Of a stretch of 64,000 bases of DNA, positions 25,834 through 34,097 are shown in pieces. The notes beneath the pieces were generated by a model. The model was given only the letters and a program-made list of their open reading frames with translations. It made no database searches and had not been told where the DNA came from. Source of the DNA: Labilibaculum sp. (GTDB lineage Bacteria; Bacteroidota; Bacteroidia; Bacteroidales; Marinifilaceae). The position numbers were made by a program, and so were the translations under genes. Numbering within the stretch: position 1 is the stretch's first letter; each line of letters begins with the position of its first letter. The stretch lies in the NCBI GenBank assembly GCA_016342745.1, contig JAEINT010000004.1, forward strand, positions 124,001 through 188,000, in the 5' to 3' direction.

Positions 25834-25866
25834 AAAAATCTCGTTACAGACTGTAACGAGATTTTT
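25834..25866. terminator. bidirectional terminator between convergent genes
   Basis: AAAAATCTCGTTACA and its complement form a perfect 15-bp stem with a 3-base loop, with A on one side and T on the other. It serves the beta-helix gene on the plus strand and the carbohydrate-binding gene on the minus strand. Confidence 0.9.
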
Positions 25867-25888
25867 CTTTATTAAGAATTTAAATTTC

Positions 25889-27031
25889 TTATTTCATTGT
25901 ACAAATTTCAAGACTCACCCATCTTCCACGAGCAGTTGCTGTTGAACTTCCCTCTGGGACCAATCCATTTGTTGCATTGGTAAATTCTACCTGAATTAAA
26001 TCACCTCTCTTTAGATCAACAGCCAATCTATTTAATACATGAGTTTGAATTGTATAATCTGCGGTTCTTGTTCCATGAATACAATTGTTTTTTACCTGTC
26101 CTACTTCCACACCATTCACTTTTAAAACAAATATTGACTCTCCATCAGTTTCCTGCATGGTATTTATTTTAAACACCGCTTTTCCTGATTTTCCCTTGTA
26201 TTTAATTTGAGCTACAGCCTTCGCCAATGGAACTTTCACACTCAATATATCCTTGCCTTTTTTTCTATCTTTTACCGCATCTGCAAAGCCTTCAATATTT
26301 GTGTACTGATCGAAATCGACAGCATTAATTGTGGTGCACTGATATTCTGATGGACGATATTTAGCGTCATTACTATCGGCCAAATCAACAAATGACTTCA
26401 CAGTCAAAGGAATTGAAGTCTCATAAAAAAGAATGTAATCGATATTCGTTCTCTGTGCTCGTCCAGACATGGTAAAAACATATTCTTCACCTTTCTTTAA
26501 ATTGTAGAGGATTGCCTCGCGGGTATGTTTGGCTCCACCTTCGCCCTTATAACAAACGCCCCAGTTTTCTGTACCGCGACCATAAAATTTCATATTCTTT
26601 TTTAAATCATCAGTAGTATACGCTTTCGAGGCAGATGTAAAATCGCCGAACAGTCTCACATACACATCATTGCACTTGTCCGGCGCTAAACCAAGCAGGC
26701 GTTGATACATCCGCATAGCCAAACGATATTCACCCGTTTTAGGGCAAGTAAATTTGTATTCCAATGGAGAAGATGCTTCCCCACCATTGTGATTGTTTCC
26801 AGCGAACTCTAAATGAGTTTTATTAATTGGCGCGACACCAGTCTTCAAATTAAAATATGTACTATCAGAGGGCGTTATAAGCTTCCATAATCCTAAATCT
26901 GAAGCGGTATTTTCAGCCTCAATGGCAATGTAATTTTTACCGATTGTTTGAGCTTGCACATTACTAAAAACAAACAATAACATGATTGATACAAGAATCA
27001 ATCTTAACGTATAAAAGTTTCGATTTTTCAT
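25889..27031 (-). CDS. secreted carbohydrate-binding-like protein
   Basis: Exported protein of 380 residues (signal ending N-V-Q-A-Q). The first half resembles a CBM6/CBM35-type beta-sandwich: I-A-I-E-A-E-N-T-A-S near residue 35, and G-E-Y-R-L-A-M-R-M-Y followed by an R-T-N-I-D-Y-I-L-F-Y-E strand. The second half looks like another beta-sandwich with K-V-N-G-V-E-V-G-Q-V. No catalytic motif is visible. It lies downstream of the second susC/susD pair, past a terminator, so it may be expressed separately. A binding protein or an enzyme of an unknown family are both possible. Confidence 0.6.
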   Translation of the reverse strand: MKNRNFYTLRLILVSIMLLFVFSNVQAQTIGKNYIAIEAENTASDLGLWKLITPSDSTYFNLKTGVAPINKTHLEFAGNNHNGGEASSPLEYKFTCPKTGEYRLAMRMYQRLLGLAPDKCNDVYVRLFGDFTSASKAYTTDDLKKNMKFYGRGTENWGVCYKGEGGAKHTREAILYNLKKGEEYVFTMSGRAQRTNIDYILFYETSIPLTVKSFVDLADSNDAKYRPSEYQCTTINAVDFDQYTNIEGFADAVKDRKKGKDILSVKVPLAKAVAQIKYKGKSGKAVFKINTMQETDGESIFVLKVNGVEVGQVKNNCIHGTRTADYTIQTHVLNRLAVDLKRGDLIQVEFTNATNGLVPEGSSTATARGRWVSLEICTMK

Positions 27032-27095
27032 ATTGACATTTGATTAAGTGTGGCAGATTAAAGTAGACCTTAAACAACCAAAATCTGCATAAAAA

Positions 27096-27123
27096 AATCC
27101 AGCGAGACTAAGCTCACTGGATT
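27096..27123 (-). terminator. terminator after the second susD
   Basis: AATCCAGCGAG (27096-27106) pairs with CTCACTGGATT (27113-27123) with one mismatch. On the minus strand a run of seven T follows directly. It lies 46 bases after the susD stop. Confidence 0.82.
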
Positions 27124-27168
27124 ATCTTTCTTAGTAAGTCAACCCTTACCTAATTGACTATTTCGTTA

Positions 27169-28869
27169 TTAATATCCTTCGTTCTGAATTAAATTAGGAT
27201 TCTTATCCATTTCTCCCTGAGGAATTGGCATCCTGTAATAACGCATTGGGAAGGTTTGCTCCTTTGTTTTTTTATTGAACACAAATCTTTCATAAGTTAA
27301 TGCTCCTGTATCCTCATCCCTAAATATATTCATCCCATGAAAATATCCTTTAAGAACAATATGCGCAATTTTATTACGAACTAAATCCCAGTAACGATGA
27401 TTCTCAAAAGCCAATTCCACTCTACGCTCATGTAATATTTCTTCAACCATAGCTTCTTGCGAAAGACCCGGTCTTACCGCTGTTAATGTAGGAATCTTAG
27501 CTCTGCTTCTAACTGCATCCATTGCAGCGTAAACACTTGCATCAGGACCAACCGCATGATTTTGTGCTTCAGCATAGTTCAATAAGACTTCACCCAAACG
27601 AAGTTCTTTCCAACTCTGATAACAGTCTCTTGAAACAACAGCATCACCAACATAACAAAACTTTTTAGTCCAATAGCCAGTATAGGGTGCAGCTTGTAAA
27701 TCTGCTCCTACAGCAACAATTTCGCCTGCAGTATTCTTTGTTCTTGCATGATCTGTTTTTCTTCCGCGATAATCCATATCATGATAAACAACAGTAGCCG
27801 CTAAACGAGAATCTCTATTTGCATAAGGATCCTGATCATTGTAGGTAGGATCTTCATCAATTGGCAATCCATTAATAGTTTCATACTCATCAACTAATTC
27901 CTGAGTTGGCAAATACTGAGAATGACCACCAAAAGCTTTTGAAGATGCATAAAAGTCCCAACCGTGTTTTTTAGCTACAGGATCACCCATAATCTCAAAA
28001 ATTACTTCTTTATCATGTTCCGAACCATCAGTTTGAAATAATGCACTATAATCTGGACTTAATGTATATCCGAAATCACTATTCATTACTTTTAATGAAG
28101 CCGCTGCTGATTTCGCATAATAGCTTGCATCAACACTAGCAGCAAACAATAAAACTCTACCTTGCAATGCCCAAGCAGCTTCCATTGTAGCTCTACCATA
28201 CTCATTACCTGATAAATTTTTCGCTGCAGGTAAAAGTGGAGCAACCGCATCCAATTCTGCTGATATAAAATCATAAACCTCCAGCTGAGCTGTTTGTTTT
28301 GTCATTAAATCATCATCAAATGATTGAGCTGTTATAATCAATGGTACATCTCCAAATCGACGTGCTAATCTGAAATACAAGAAAGATCTTACCCATCTGG
28401 CCTCAGCAATAAGACGGCTTTTACTCGCTTCATCTATTGGAGAATCATTCTCTAAACCCGCAATTAAGAGATTGGCTTTACGAATGCCTTTATAATTACC
28501 CTCCCAATTATTCCAAACTAAATTCGTTGGAGTCATTAGTCCTGGAACAAATATTTTTTGTGACAGTGGCCAAGTACTTTTATTTCTGGCATTATCGGTA
28601 CACACATCCCATATATATACATTTCCTTCTCCACCATCATTCCCTTTGTACTCCGGTTGCACACCTGTTGCATCTCTAGCACCAAATCCACGAGGAATGT
28701 AATTGTACACATTCATTAAATATGAGGTCGCAAGTGCTTCATCAGAATATACCGATTCATCCGAAAACCCATCTAGTGGCTCTTTATTTAAATAGTCTTC
28801 ACATCCAACTGTTAGAAAAACAATTAGAATAAGAGCTAATCTACTTGTATATATTATTATCTTTTTCAT
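27169..28869 (-). CDS. SusD-like nutrient-binding lipoprotein (second pair)
   Basis: SusD/RagB-family protein of 566 residues, longer than the first one. The lipobox is L-T-V-G-C followed by E-D-Y-L-N-K-E-P-L. The TPR-like helical core is visible in A-R-W-V-R-S-F-L-Y-F-R-L-A-R-R-F-G-D-V-P near residue 155, and the family C-terminal block in E-E-I-L-H-E-R-R-V-E-L-A-F-E and N-P-N-L-I-Q-N-E-G-Y. It follows susC by 34 bases. It should bind glycan at the surface and close the SusC barrel. Confidence 0.95.
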   Translation of the reverse strand: MKKIIIYTSRLALILIVFLTVGCEDYLNKEPLDGFSDESVYSDEALATSYLMNVYNYIPRGFGARDATGVQPEYKGNDGGEGNVYIWDVCTDNARNKSTWPLSQKIFVPGLMTPTNLVWNNWEGNYKGIRKANLLIAGLENDSPIDEASKSRLIAEARWVRSFLYFRLARRFGDVPLIITAQSFDDDLMTKQTAQLEVYDFISAELDAVAPLLPAAKNLSGNEYGRATMEAAWALQGRVLLFAASVDASYYAKSAAASLKVMNSDFGYTLSPDYSALFQTDGSEHDKEVIFEIMGDPVAKKHGWDFYASSKAFGGHSQYLPTQELVDEYETINGLPIDEDPTYNDQDPYANRDSRLAATVVYHDMDYRGRKTDHARTKNTAGEIVAVGADLQAAPYTGYWTKKFCYVGDAVVSRDCYQSWKELRLGEVLLNYAEAQNHAVGPDASVYAAMDAVRSRAKIPTLTAVRPGLSQEAMVEEILHERRVELAFENHRYWDLVRNKIAHIVLKGYFHGMNIFRDEDTGALTYERFVFNKKTKEQTFPMRYYRMPIPQGEMDKNPNLIQNEGY

Positions 28870-28903
28870 CTTTCTTTTTATTAATTTCTTGATAAAGATT
28901 CAA

Positions 28904-31900
28904 TTAGAATGAAACATTTAATCCCATTGTATAGGAGCTCATAAGTGGAGCAATTCCTAAGTGCCCTTGAGTATTTTGCACTTCAGGATCTTCATATTTT
29001 GTTTTAGAGAATGTTAATAAATTAGTACCTGCCACATAAACTCTTAAACTACCAAGACCTAAACTCTTCAATTTCTCAGAACTAAAAGAATAATCCAACT
29101 GAAGGTTTTTTAATCGACAATACCCACCACTTCTGTACCAGAAGTCAGACTTAGTTGTATTTCTGGAATTATTTGAAGTTCCATCGGCTACTAATCGTGG
29201 ATATCTTGCATTAGTATTCTCTGGAGTCCATGAGTTTTCAGCAATCTCGTAAATTGTGTTTACGCCACCCAAATTAAAAGGTCTATCCAAATAAATTTCT
29301 CGGTCTACATTAGTAGCTCCTTGGAAGTTCGCCGTTAATCCAAAGCCTTTGTAAGAAAGAGCAAGGTTAATACCATAAACAATCTCAGGGAAATCAGTAT
29401 TTGCAATTGGTACAATATCATTTACATCTAGAATACCATCATCGTTTTGATCCACATACTTTATATCTCCAGCACGTAAAGTTGAATTTCCACTTTTGTC
29501 CTGATCAAGTCCCCAAGCGTCTATTTCTGCTTGAGACTGAAACAATCCATCAGATTTGTACCCAAATTGAGTACCAATTGAACGACCTTCCTTTTTTCTT
29601 CCTGGAAGCACATCATCGGCCTCATTTACATCCAGCAATTCGTTCTTCGCATAGGTCATGGTTCCTTCAATGGTATATTCAAAATCACCTACCGTATTTC
29701 TATGACGTGCTAAGATTTCAAATCCTTTCACTTCCATTTCACCACTATTGGTTTTTGGCAAAGTGATTCCAGCAGTTTGAGGAACTAAACCAGACGAATT
29801 AATTAACATATCGGTAGTATGTCTGTAAAAATAATCTCCTTCGAAAGAGAATTTTCCATCGAACATACCTAAATCTAAACCGATATTAAAAGTTGCTGTT
29901 GACTCCCAAGATACATCCTCATTAGCCGCTGTTGATTCAGCAATGGCCAATCGGTGAACACCTCCAACATTATAACCTCTTCCGTTACCATCAAAAGAAT
30001 ACCCACCCAAATATTGAAAAGCAGCAAGATTATCGTTACCAAGTATACCATAAGAACTTCTAACTTTCATTAAGTCGAGCCAGCTAGCATCTTTCATGAA
30101 ATTCTCTTCGGTTAAACGCCAAGCTGCAGATGCAGATGGAAAGAATCCAAAACGTTGCCCTGGAGCAAAACGGTACGATCCATCGTATCGTCCATTAACC
30201 TGAAAATAATATTTGTTCGCATAATTGTAATCTACTCTACCAACATATCCTTCCCGAGCTTGCTCCGAAGCACTTCCATCATTATCTTTCTGATCTGGAT
30301 TACCTGCAAATAAATAATCAACATCATTTGAGATAAAACCTGTACGACTAGCAGTTAATCTATCTTTCTCTTCTTCATTTCTTTCAAACAAAAGCAATCC
30401 TGTAAATTTATGCTTGCCAAAAGTATTTGTATAATTAATGGAAGTTTGAATCGTTCTTCTTTCACGAGTTTGTTTCCATTCAGTTAAGCTAGGAGTAACC
30501 CCATCAGGAATTTTACTCCATTCGTCAGTTCCTCTTGAATAAGAATAAGTATCGTATCCATGTTTAAATTGTTTGTCGTGAGTAAATCGCTTATCGAAAG
30601 AGTAACGCCCATTCACACTCAATCCCTGTACCCAAGGAATAACAACATTCATTTTAATGGTTGATTCATAAAAGTCATTCCCAACATTTTTATATCCTGT
30701 ATCATTTGCCCAAGCATCTGGATTACCATCGAACCCTGAAAAAGCATAAGCTCCTAATCCTTGTAATTCCTCTGGTAAATTTGCAGGGTGAGTAGGAATT
30801 GTGTTGTGAGTTTTTAACCACAATTCATCATCATCCTCAGGAGAACGAGTCGCATCTTCACTTCTCATCGCCATGTCCATTCCAATTGTAATGTAGTCGT
30901 TCACCTTAGCGTCGACATTAAGTCTGGCATTAAAACGCTTAAAATTAGAAATGTCATAAAGACCATTTTGATCCATCATACCAACAGACAAGAAATACTT
31001 CGCAGCTTCCTGCCCTCCACTTAAAGATACATTATGCGTTTGAATCGTAGCAGAATTATCAAAAGCCTCACCAATCCAATCTGTATCAGTCAATGTTCCG
31101 TTTTTGAATCCTTCCAATTGTTCTGCAGTATATAAATCCAAACCCGTTGCATCACCATCATTCGCATTTGTAAATGCTTGGTTAGAATATCTGGCATAAT
31201 CGTACGAATTTAAATAATCCAAAATTTTGGTTGGTTTCTGAAAACCGTAAGAAGCATTGTAATTAACGGTTGGTTTTCCTTCTTTACCTCTTTTAGTAGT
31301 TACTAAAATTACGCCATTAGCAGCACGGGCACCATATATTGCAGTAGAAGCAGCATCTTTAAGAACTGTCATACTTGCAATATCATTAGGATCAATACGG
31401 CTCCACTCACGTTCAACTCCATCAACAAGAACCAATGGATCTGAGTTATTTTGAGTTCCCTTACCACGAATTACAATATTGTTATCTTCAAATCCTGGCG
31501 ATCCTGAAAGTTGAGTTGTAACAACACCTGTTAATTTACCTGCGATGTTTGCAACTAAACTAGCTGATGGTGCAGTGTTTAACTTATCACCTTTCACTGC
31601 AGCAACAGAACCTGTTAAGTCAACCTTTTTTGCAGTACCATATCCTACAACAACAACTTCATCCATACCAATGGTTTCATTTTCCATTGCTACATTAATT
31701 GTTGTTTTACCAGCTACTGGCATTTCAATCGTTTTCATTCCTAGAAAAGAAAAAACTAAAAATGAATTCTCCTCTTCAACACCAATAGTATATTTACCAT
31801 CAAAGTCGGTAACGGTTCCTGTATAAGTACCTTTAACTACAATAGAGGCTCCAATAATAGGCTCACCATCTTGTCCTGTAATTAAACCACTAATTTGCTT

Positions 31901-31987
31901 CGACTGAGCAAACAAGCTTGTGGATATAAAAAACATAGAAACAAGCATTAACAAATACTTATTCCAATATGTGCATTTTTTAACCAT
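28904..31987 (-). CDS. SusC-like TonB-dependent transporter (second pair)
   Basis: Outer-membrane transporter of 1027 residues. The signal peptide ends S-L-F-A-Q. It is followed directly by the carboxypeptidase-D regulatory-like domain (about 30-115, I-S-G-L-I-T-G-Q-D-G-E-P-I-I-G-A), the plug (about 120-225, with V-V-V-G-Y-G-T and V-I-R-G-K-G-T-Q-N-N) and the barrel, which ends M-G-L-N-V-S-F. There is no STN domain, so it does not signal through an anti-sigma factor. The nearby hybrid two-component regulator is the natural candidate to control it. It imports oligosaccharides made at the surface. Confidence 0.96.
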   Translation of the reverse strand: MVKKCTYWNKYLLMLVSMFFISTSLFAQSKQISGLITGQDGEPIIGASIVVKGTYTGTVTDFDGKYTIGVEEENSFLVFSFLGMKTIEMPVAGKTTINVAMENETIGMDEVVVVGYGTAKKVDLTGSVAAVKGDKLNTAPSASLVANIAGKLTGVVTTQLSGSPGFEDNNIVIRGKGTQNNSDPLVLVDGVEREWSRIDPNDIASMTVLKDAASTAIYGARAANGVILVTTKRGKEGKPTVNYNASYGFQKPTKILDYLNSYDYARYSNQAFTNANDGDATGLDLYTAEQLEGFKNGTLTDTDWIGEAFDNSATIQTHNVSLSGGQEAAKYFLSVGMMDQNGLYDISNFKRFNARLNVDAKVNDYITIGMDMAMRSEDATRSPEDDDELWLKTHNTIPTHPANLPEELQGLGAYAFSGFDGNPDAWANDTGYKNVGNDFYESTIKMNVVIPWVQGLSVNGRYSFDKRFTHDKQFKHGYDTYSYSRGTDEWSKIPDGVTPSLTEWKQTRERRTIQTSINYTNTFGKHKFTGLLLFERNEEEKDRLTASRTGFISNDVDYLFAGNPDQKDNDGSASEQAREGYVGRVDYNYANKYYFQVNGRYDGSYRFAPGQRFGFFPSASAAWRLTEENFMKDASWLDLMKVRSSYGILGNDNLAAFQYLGGYSFDGNGRGYNVGGVHRLAIAESTAANEDVSWESTATFNIGLDLGMFDGKFSFEGDYFYRHTTDMLINSSGLVPQTAGITLPKTNSGEMEVKGFEILARHRNTVGDFEYTIEGTMTYAKNELLDVNEADDVLPGRKKEGRSIGTQFGYKSDGLFQSQAEIDAWGLDQDKSGNSTLRAGDIKYVDQNDDGILDVNDIVPIANTDFPEIVYGINLALSYKGFGLTANFQGATNVDREIYLDRPFNLGGVNTIYEIAENSWTPENTNARYPRLVADGTSNNSRNTTKSDFWYRSGGYCRLKNLQLDYSFSSEKLKSLGLGSLRVYVAGTNLLTFSKTKYEDPEVQNTQGHLGIAPLMSSYTMGLNVSF

Positions 31988-32407
31988 AATAGATAAAATT
32001 AGATTAGTAATTATTTTTTATGTGTTTACTTAATATAGTTGATCAAGCAAATTCAAAACAGATTTTCTCTTTTAAGAGAATTACAAGTCGTCACTTTCAT
32101 CTTTTTTTTGAATTTCCTCTTTCCACTGGGTATTTATATAATGTCAAATATAGATTTATGGCAAACCTCCTGTGTGCAGAATCGTTCCGAAACATTCCAA
32201 AATCATCCAAAATACTGATTACATTACAATTGCACAAAAACCAATACAATATTAACTGCAACTTATAAAATAATATTCCTGCCTATTAGCAACTTATACT
32301 CTTCTATATTCTTCTTTTTTTATTGTCATCACTAAGTATATTAATGATGACAATAAAATTCCTTCAACAGTTGAAATATTTCACTTCAAAGCTATGTGTT
32401 AGCCGAT
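31988..32407. promoter_or_regulatory. susC2 leader/promoter region with inverted repeats
   Basis: This 420-base gap holds no gene. TTCTCTT and AAGAGAA (32065-32071, 32074-32080) form a compact palindrome 78-93 bases upstream of susC, a candidate operator. A near-consensus -7 element (minus-strand TGAATTTG, 32048-32055) lies next to it. A perfect 14-bp stem (32318-32331 with 32345-32358) follows the GH88 stop; its T-rich arm is on the 5' side of the minus transcript, so it is a doubtful terminator. Confidence 0.45.
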
Positions 32408-33622
32408 TTATTTAGCAGCCAACTTTTCATTTTCCGTTTTTAACAATCTCATCAACGCTTCCACGTAATAATAATCAGCATAATTCAAAGGAACATCTAT
32501 TTCTGCATTGTGAGGAATACTGCCAACACTGTGTTTCAAAATAAAATTACCATTGGTTCCCAATTCGGCTCTATACTCTTTAGAAGATAAATTCTTAAGA
32601 ATGAACTGAGCTTCTTTCCTATAATCTTTTGTAGAATATTCATCCAACTCGATTAAGGCCGAAGCAATAACAGAAGCAGCTGACACATCTCTCGGTTCTG
32701 AAGGAATCTTTGGAGCATCATAATCCCAATAAGGAATACAATCTTTAGGCATTCCCTCATCTGTGAAAATAAAATTTGCGATCTCTTCTGCTTTGTCCAG
32801 ATACTTTTTGTCTTTTGTATATCGGTAACAAACCGTGTAGCCATATAATCCCCACGCCTGACCTCGAGCCCAAGCACTCTCGTGTGCATAACCTTGTGCT
32901 GTTTGCTTACTTCTTACATTTCCAGAAATTGAATCGTAATCTACAACATGATAAGAACTACCATCCGGACGATAGTGATTTTTCATTGTCGTATTGGCGT
33001 GCGTAATTGCAGCTTTTTTATACTTGTCATCCCCGGTTATATTCGACAATTCAAACAACAATTCAAGATTCATCATGTTGTCGATAATTACAGGATATTG
33101 CCATCCACGTTTAGCTTGCCAACCAGAATCAACATTCCAGGATTGAATGCATCCAACTTCCGGATTAAATCTTGTTAGTAAAGAATTACCCGCATCAAGC
33201 ATGATATTCTTAGCATCCTCATTCCCATCAATTCTAAAATTGTTCCCATAAGAACAATTAAATACAAAGCCCAAATCATGATTCGTTGTTAAAAATCTAT
33301 GATCACTATATAAGGACTGCAACTCTTCTGCGTTATCCTTCCATTGGTTTACTCTTGTATATTCATACAAATACCAACAGGTTCCTGGAAAAAATCCTTC
33401 GGTCCAATCGAAACCAGACTTTGCCCAATGCATATCACCTGTAGCTGTTAGTGTTCTAGGTAGTCTATTTACTTCAATTGATTCCTTTCTCAACAATTCC
33501 GTCTGCTCACAAGCAAAATCTAAACTCTCTTTGCAAAACTCTTGCGTGCTTTGTTCACTATCACAACTGAAAGCAAAAAGAACTACAAGTCCTGCAATTA
33601 AATAATGTAAGGGTTGTTTCAT
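32408..33622 (-). CDS. GH88 unsaturated glucuronyl hydrolase
   Basis: Lipoprotein-type enzyme of 404 residues (signal ending F-A-F-S-C). The alpha/alpha-six-barrel motifs are clear: D-W-T-E-G-F-F-P-G, then T-N-H-D-L-G-F with Asp116, and V-I-I-D-N-M-M-N with Asp181. The latter two are the positions of the catalytic acids in the family. A-H-E-S-A-W-A-R-G-Q-A-W-G-L-Y-G-Y follows near residue 250. The enzyme hydrates the unsaturated uronic acid at the end of lyase products, so PL8 and PL6 enzymes in the same cluster are logical suppliers. It is divergent from the hybrid regulator gene. Confidence 0.95.
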   Translation of the reverse strand: MKQPLHYLIAGLVVLFAFSCDSEQSTQEFCKESLDFACEQTELLRKESIEVNRLPRTLTATGDMHWAKSGFDWTEGFFPGTCWYLYEYTRVNQWKDNAEELQSLYSDHRFLTTNHDLGFVFNCSYGNNFRIDGNEDAKNIMLDAGNSLLTRFNPEVGCIQSWNVDSGWQAKRGWQYPVIIDNMMNLELLFELSNITGDDKYKKAAITHANTTMKNHYRPDGSSYHVVDYDSISGNVRSKQTAQGYAHESAWARGQAWGLYGYTVCYRYTKDKKYLDKAEEIANFIFTDEGMPKDCIPYWDYDAPKIPSEPRDVSAASVIASALIELDEYSTKDYRKEAQFILKNLSSKEYRAELGTNGNFILKHSVGSIPHNAEIDVPLNYADYYYVEALMRLLKTENEKLAAK

Positions 33623-33677
33623 TATTACCTTTTAATGTTTTTATAATTGATTTTCTATTTATCTCAAATCTCTAAGG

Positions 33678-33685
33678 CAAAACTA
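33678..33685 (-). promoter_or_regulatory. TAnnTTTG -7 element for GH88
   Basis: Minus-strand TAGTTTTG matches the consensus exactly and lies about 60 bases upstream of the GH88 start. The -33 element is not clear. Confidence 0.45.
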
Positions 33686-33803
33686 GATCAATTCAATCAT
33701 ACAACAGAGCAGGATTTTTCTTTTAAAGGTGAATATTGTACACATCTAAAAAACTTCACATAGGCGCACTTGATATACATTCTCACACAATAAGCCCGTA
33801 CAA

Positions 33804-33835
33804 TTTCACACCTCTTGTGAACGTTTTCACACCTC
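33804..33835. promoter_or_regulatory. direct repeats TTTCACACCTC spaced 21 bp, overlapping a TGTGA-N6-TCACA palindrome
   Basis: The 11-mer occurs at 33804-33814 and 33825-33835, start to start 21 bp. A further TCACAC lies at 33783-33788. The palindrome TGTGA-ACGTTT-TCACA at 33816-33831 fits the CRP/FNR-family consensus exactly. Direct repeats two helical turns apart suit an AraC-type DNA-binding domain such as that of the adjacent hybrid regulator. The rest of 33623-34097 shows no gene. Confidence 0.55.
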
Positions 33836-33990
33836 ATTAACTAGATAAGCTATTTACTTTGTAAGTGTTGATTAAAGTGCACTTTCGTCATTTTATTTTT
33901 CACATTTACATGGATATTTTAAGATAAAATAAGAATTTGAATTAATTGCCTAAATTCAGACAATAAGCATGGGCATTTAATCCTAATTCG

Positions 33991-33998
33991 TAAATTTG
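33991..33998 (+). promoter_or_regulatory. TAnnTTTG -7 element for the hybrid regulator
   Basis: TAAATTTG matches the consensus and lies 100 bases upstream of the start codon. No TTTG is visible 19 bases further up. Confidence 0.35.
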
Positions 33999-34097
33999 AA
34001 ATTGCTTATCGGATTAAAATTGAGTGAATCTGTTTTCTAAATCCATAAAGTTTAAATCAACATTACTAAATTCTGACAAAACAAAATAATAGACTGT

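Noticed and set aside
29401-29766. 121-codon plus-strand frame in susC2
   Set aside because: It is antisense to the SusC barrel region, with a His/Leu-rich composition typical of a shadow frame.
32318-32358. perfect 14-bp stem considered as a strong terminator for GH88
   Set aside because: On the minus transcript the stem is followed by A residues, not U, so a terminator role is doubtful; it is mentioned only within the intergenic entry.
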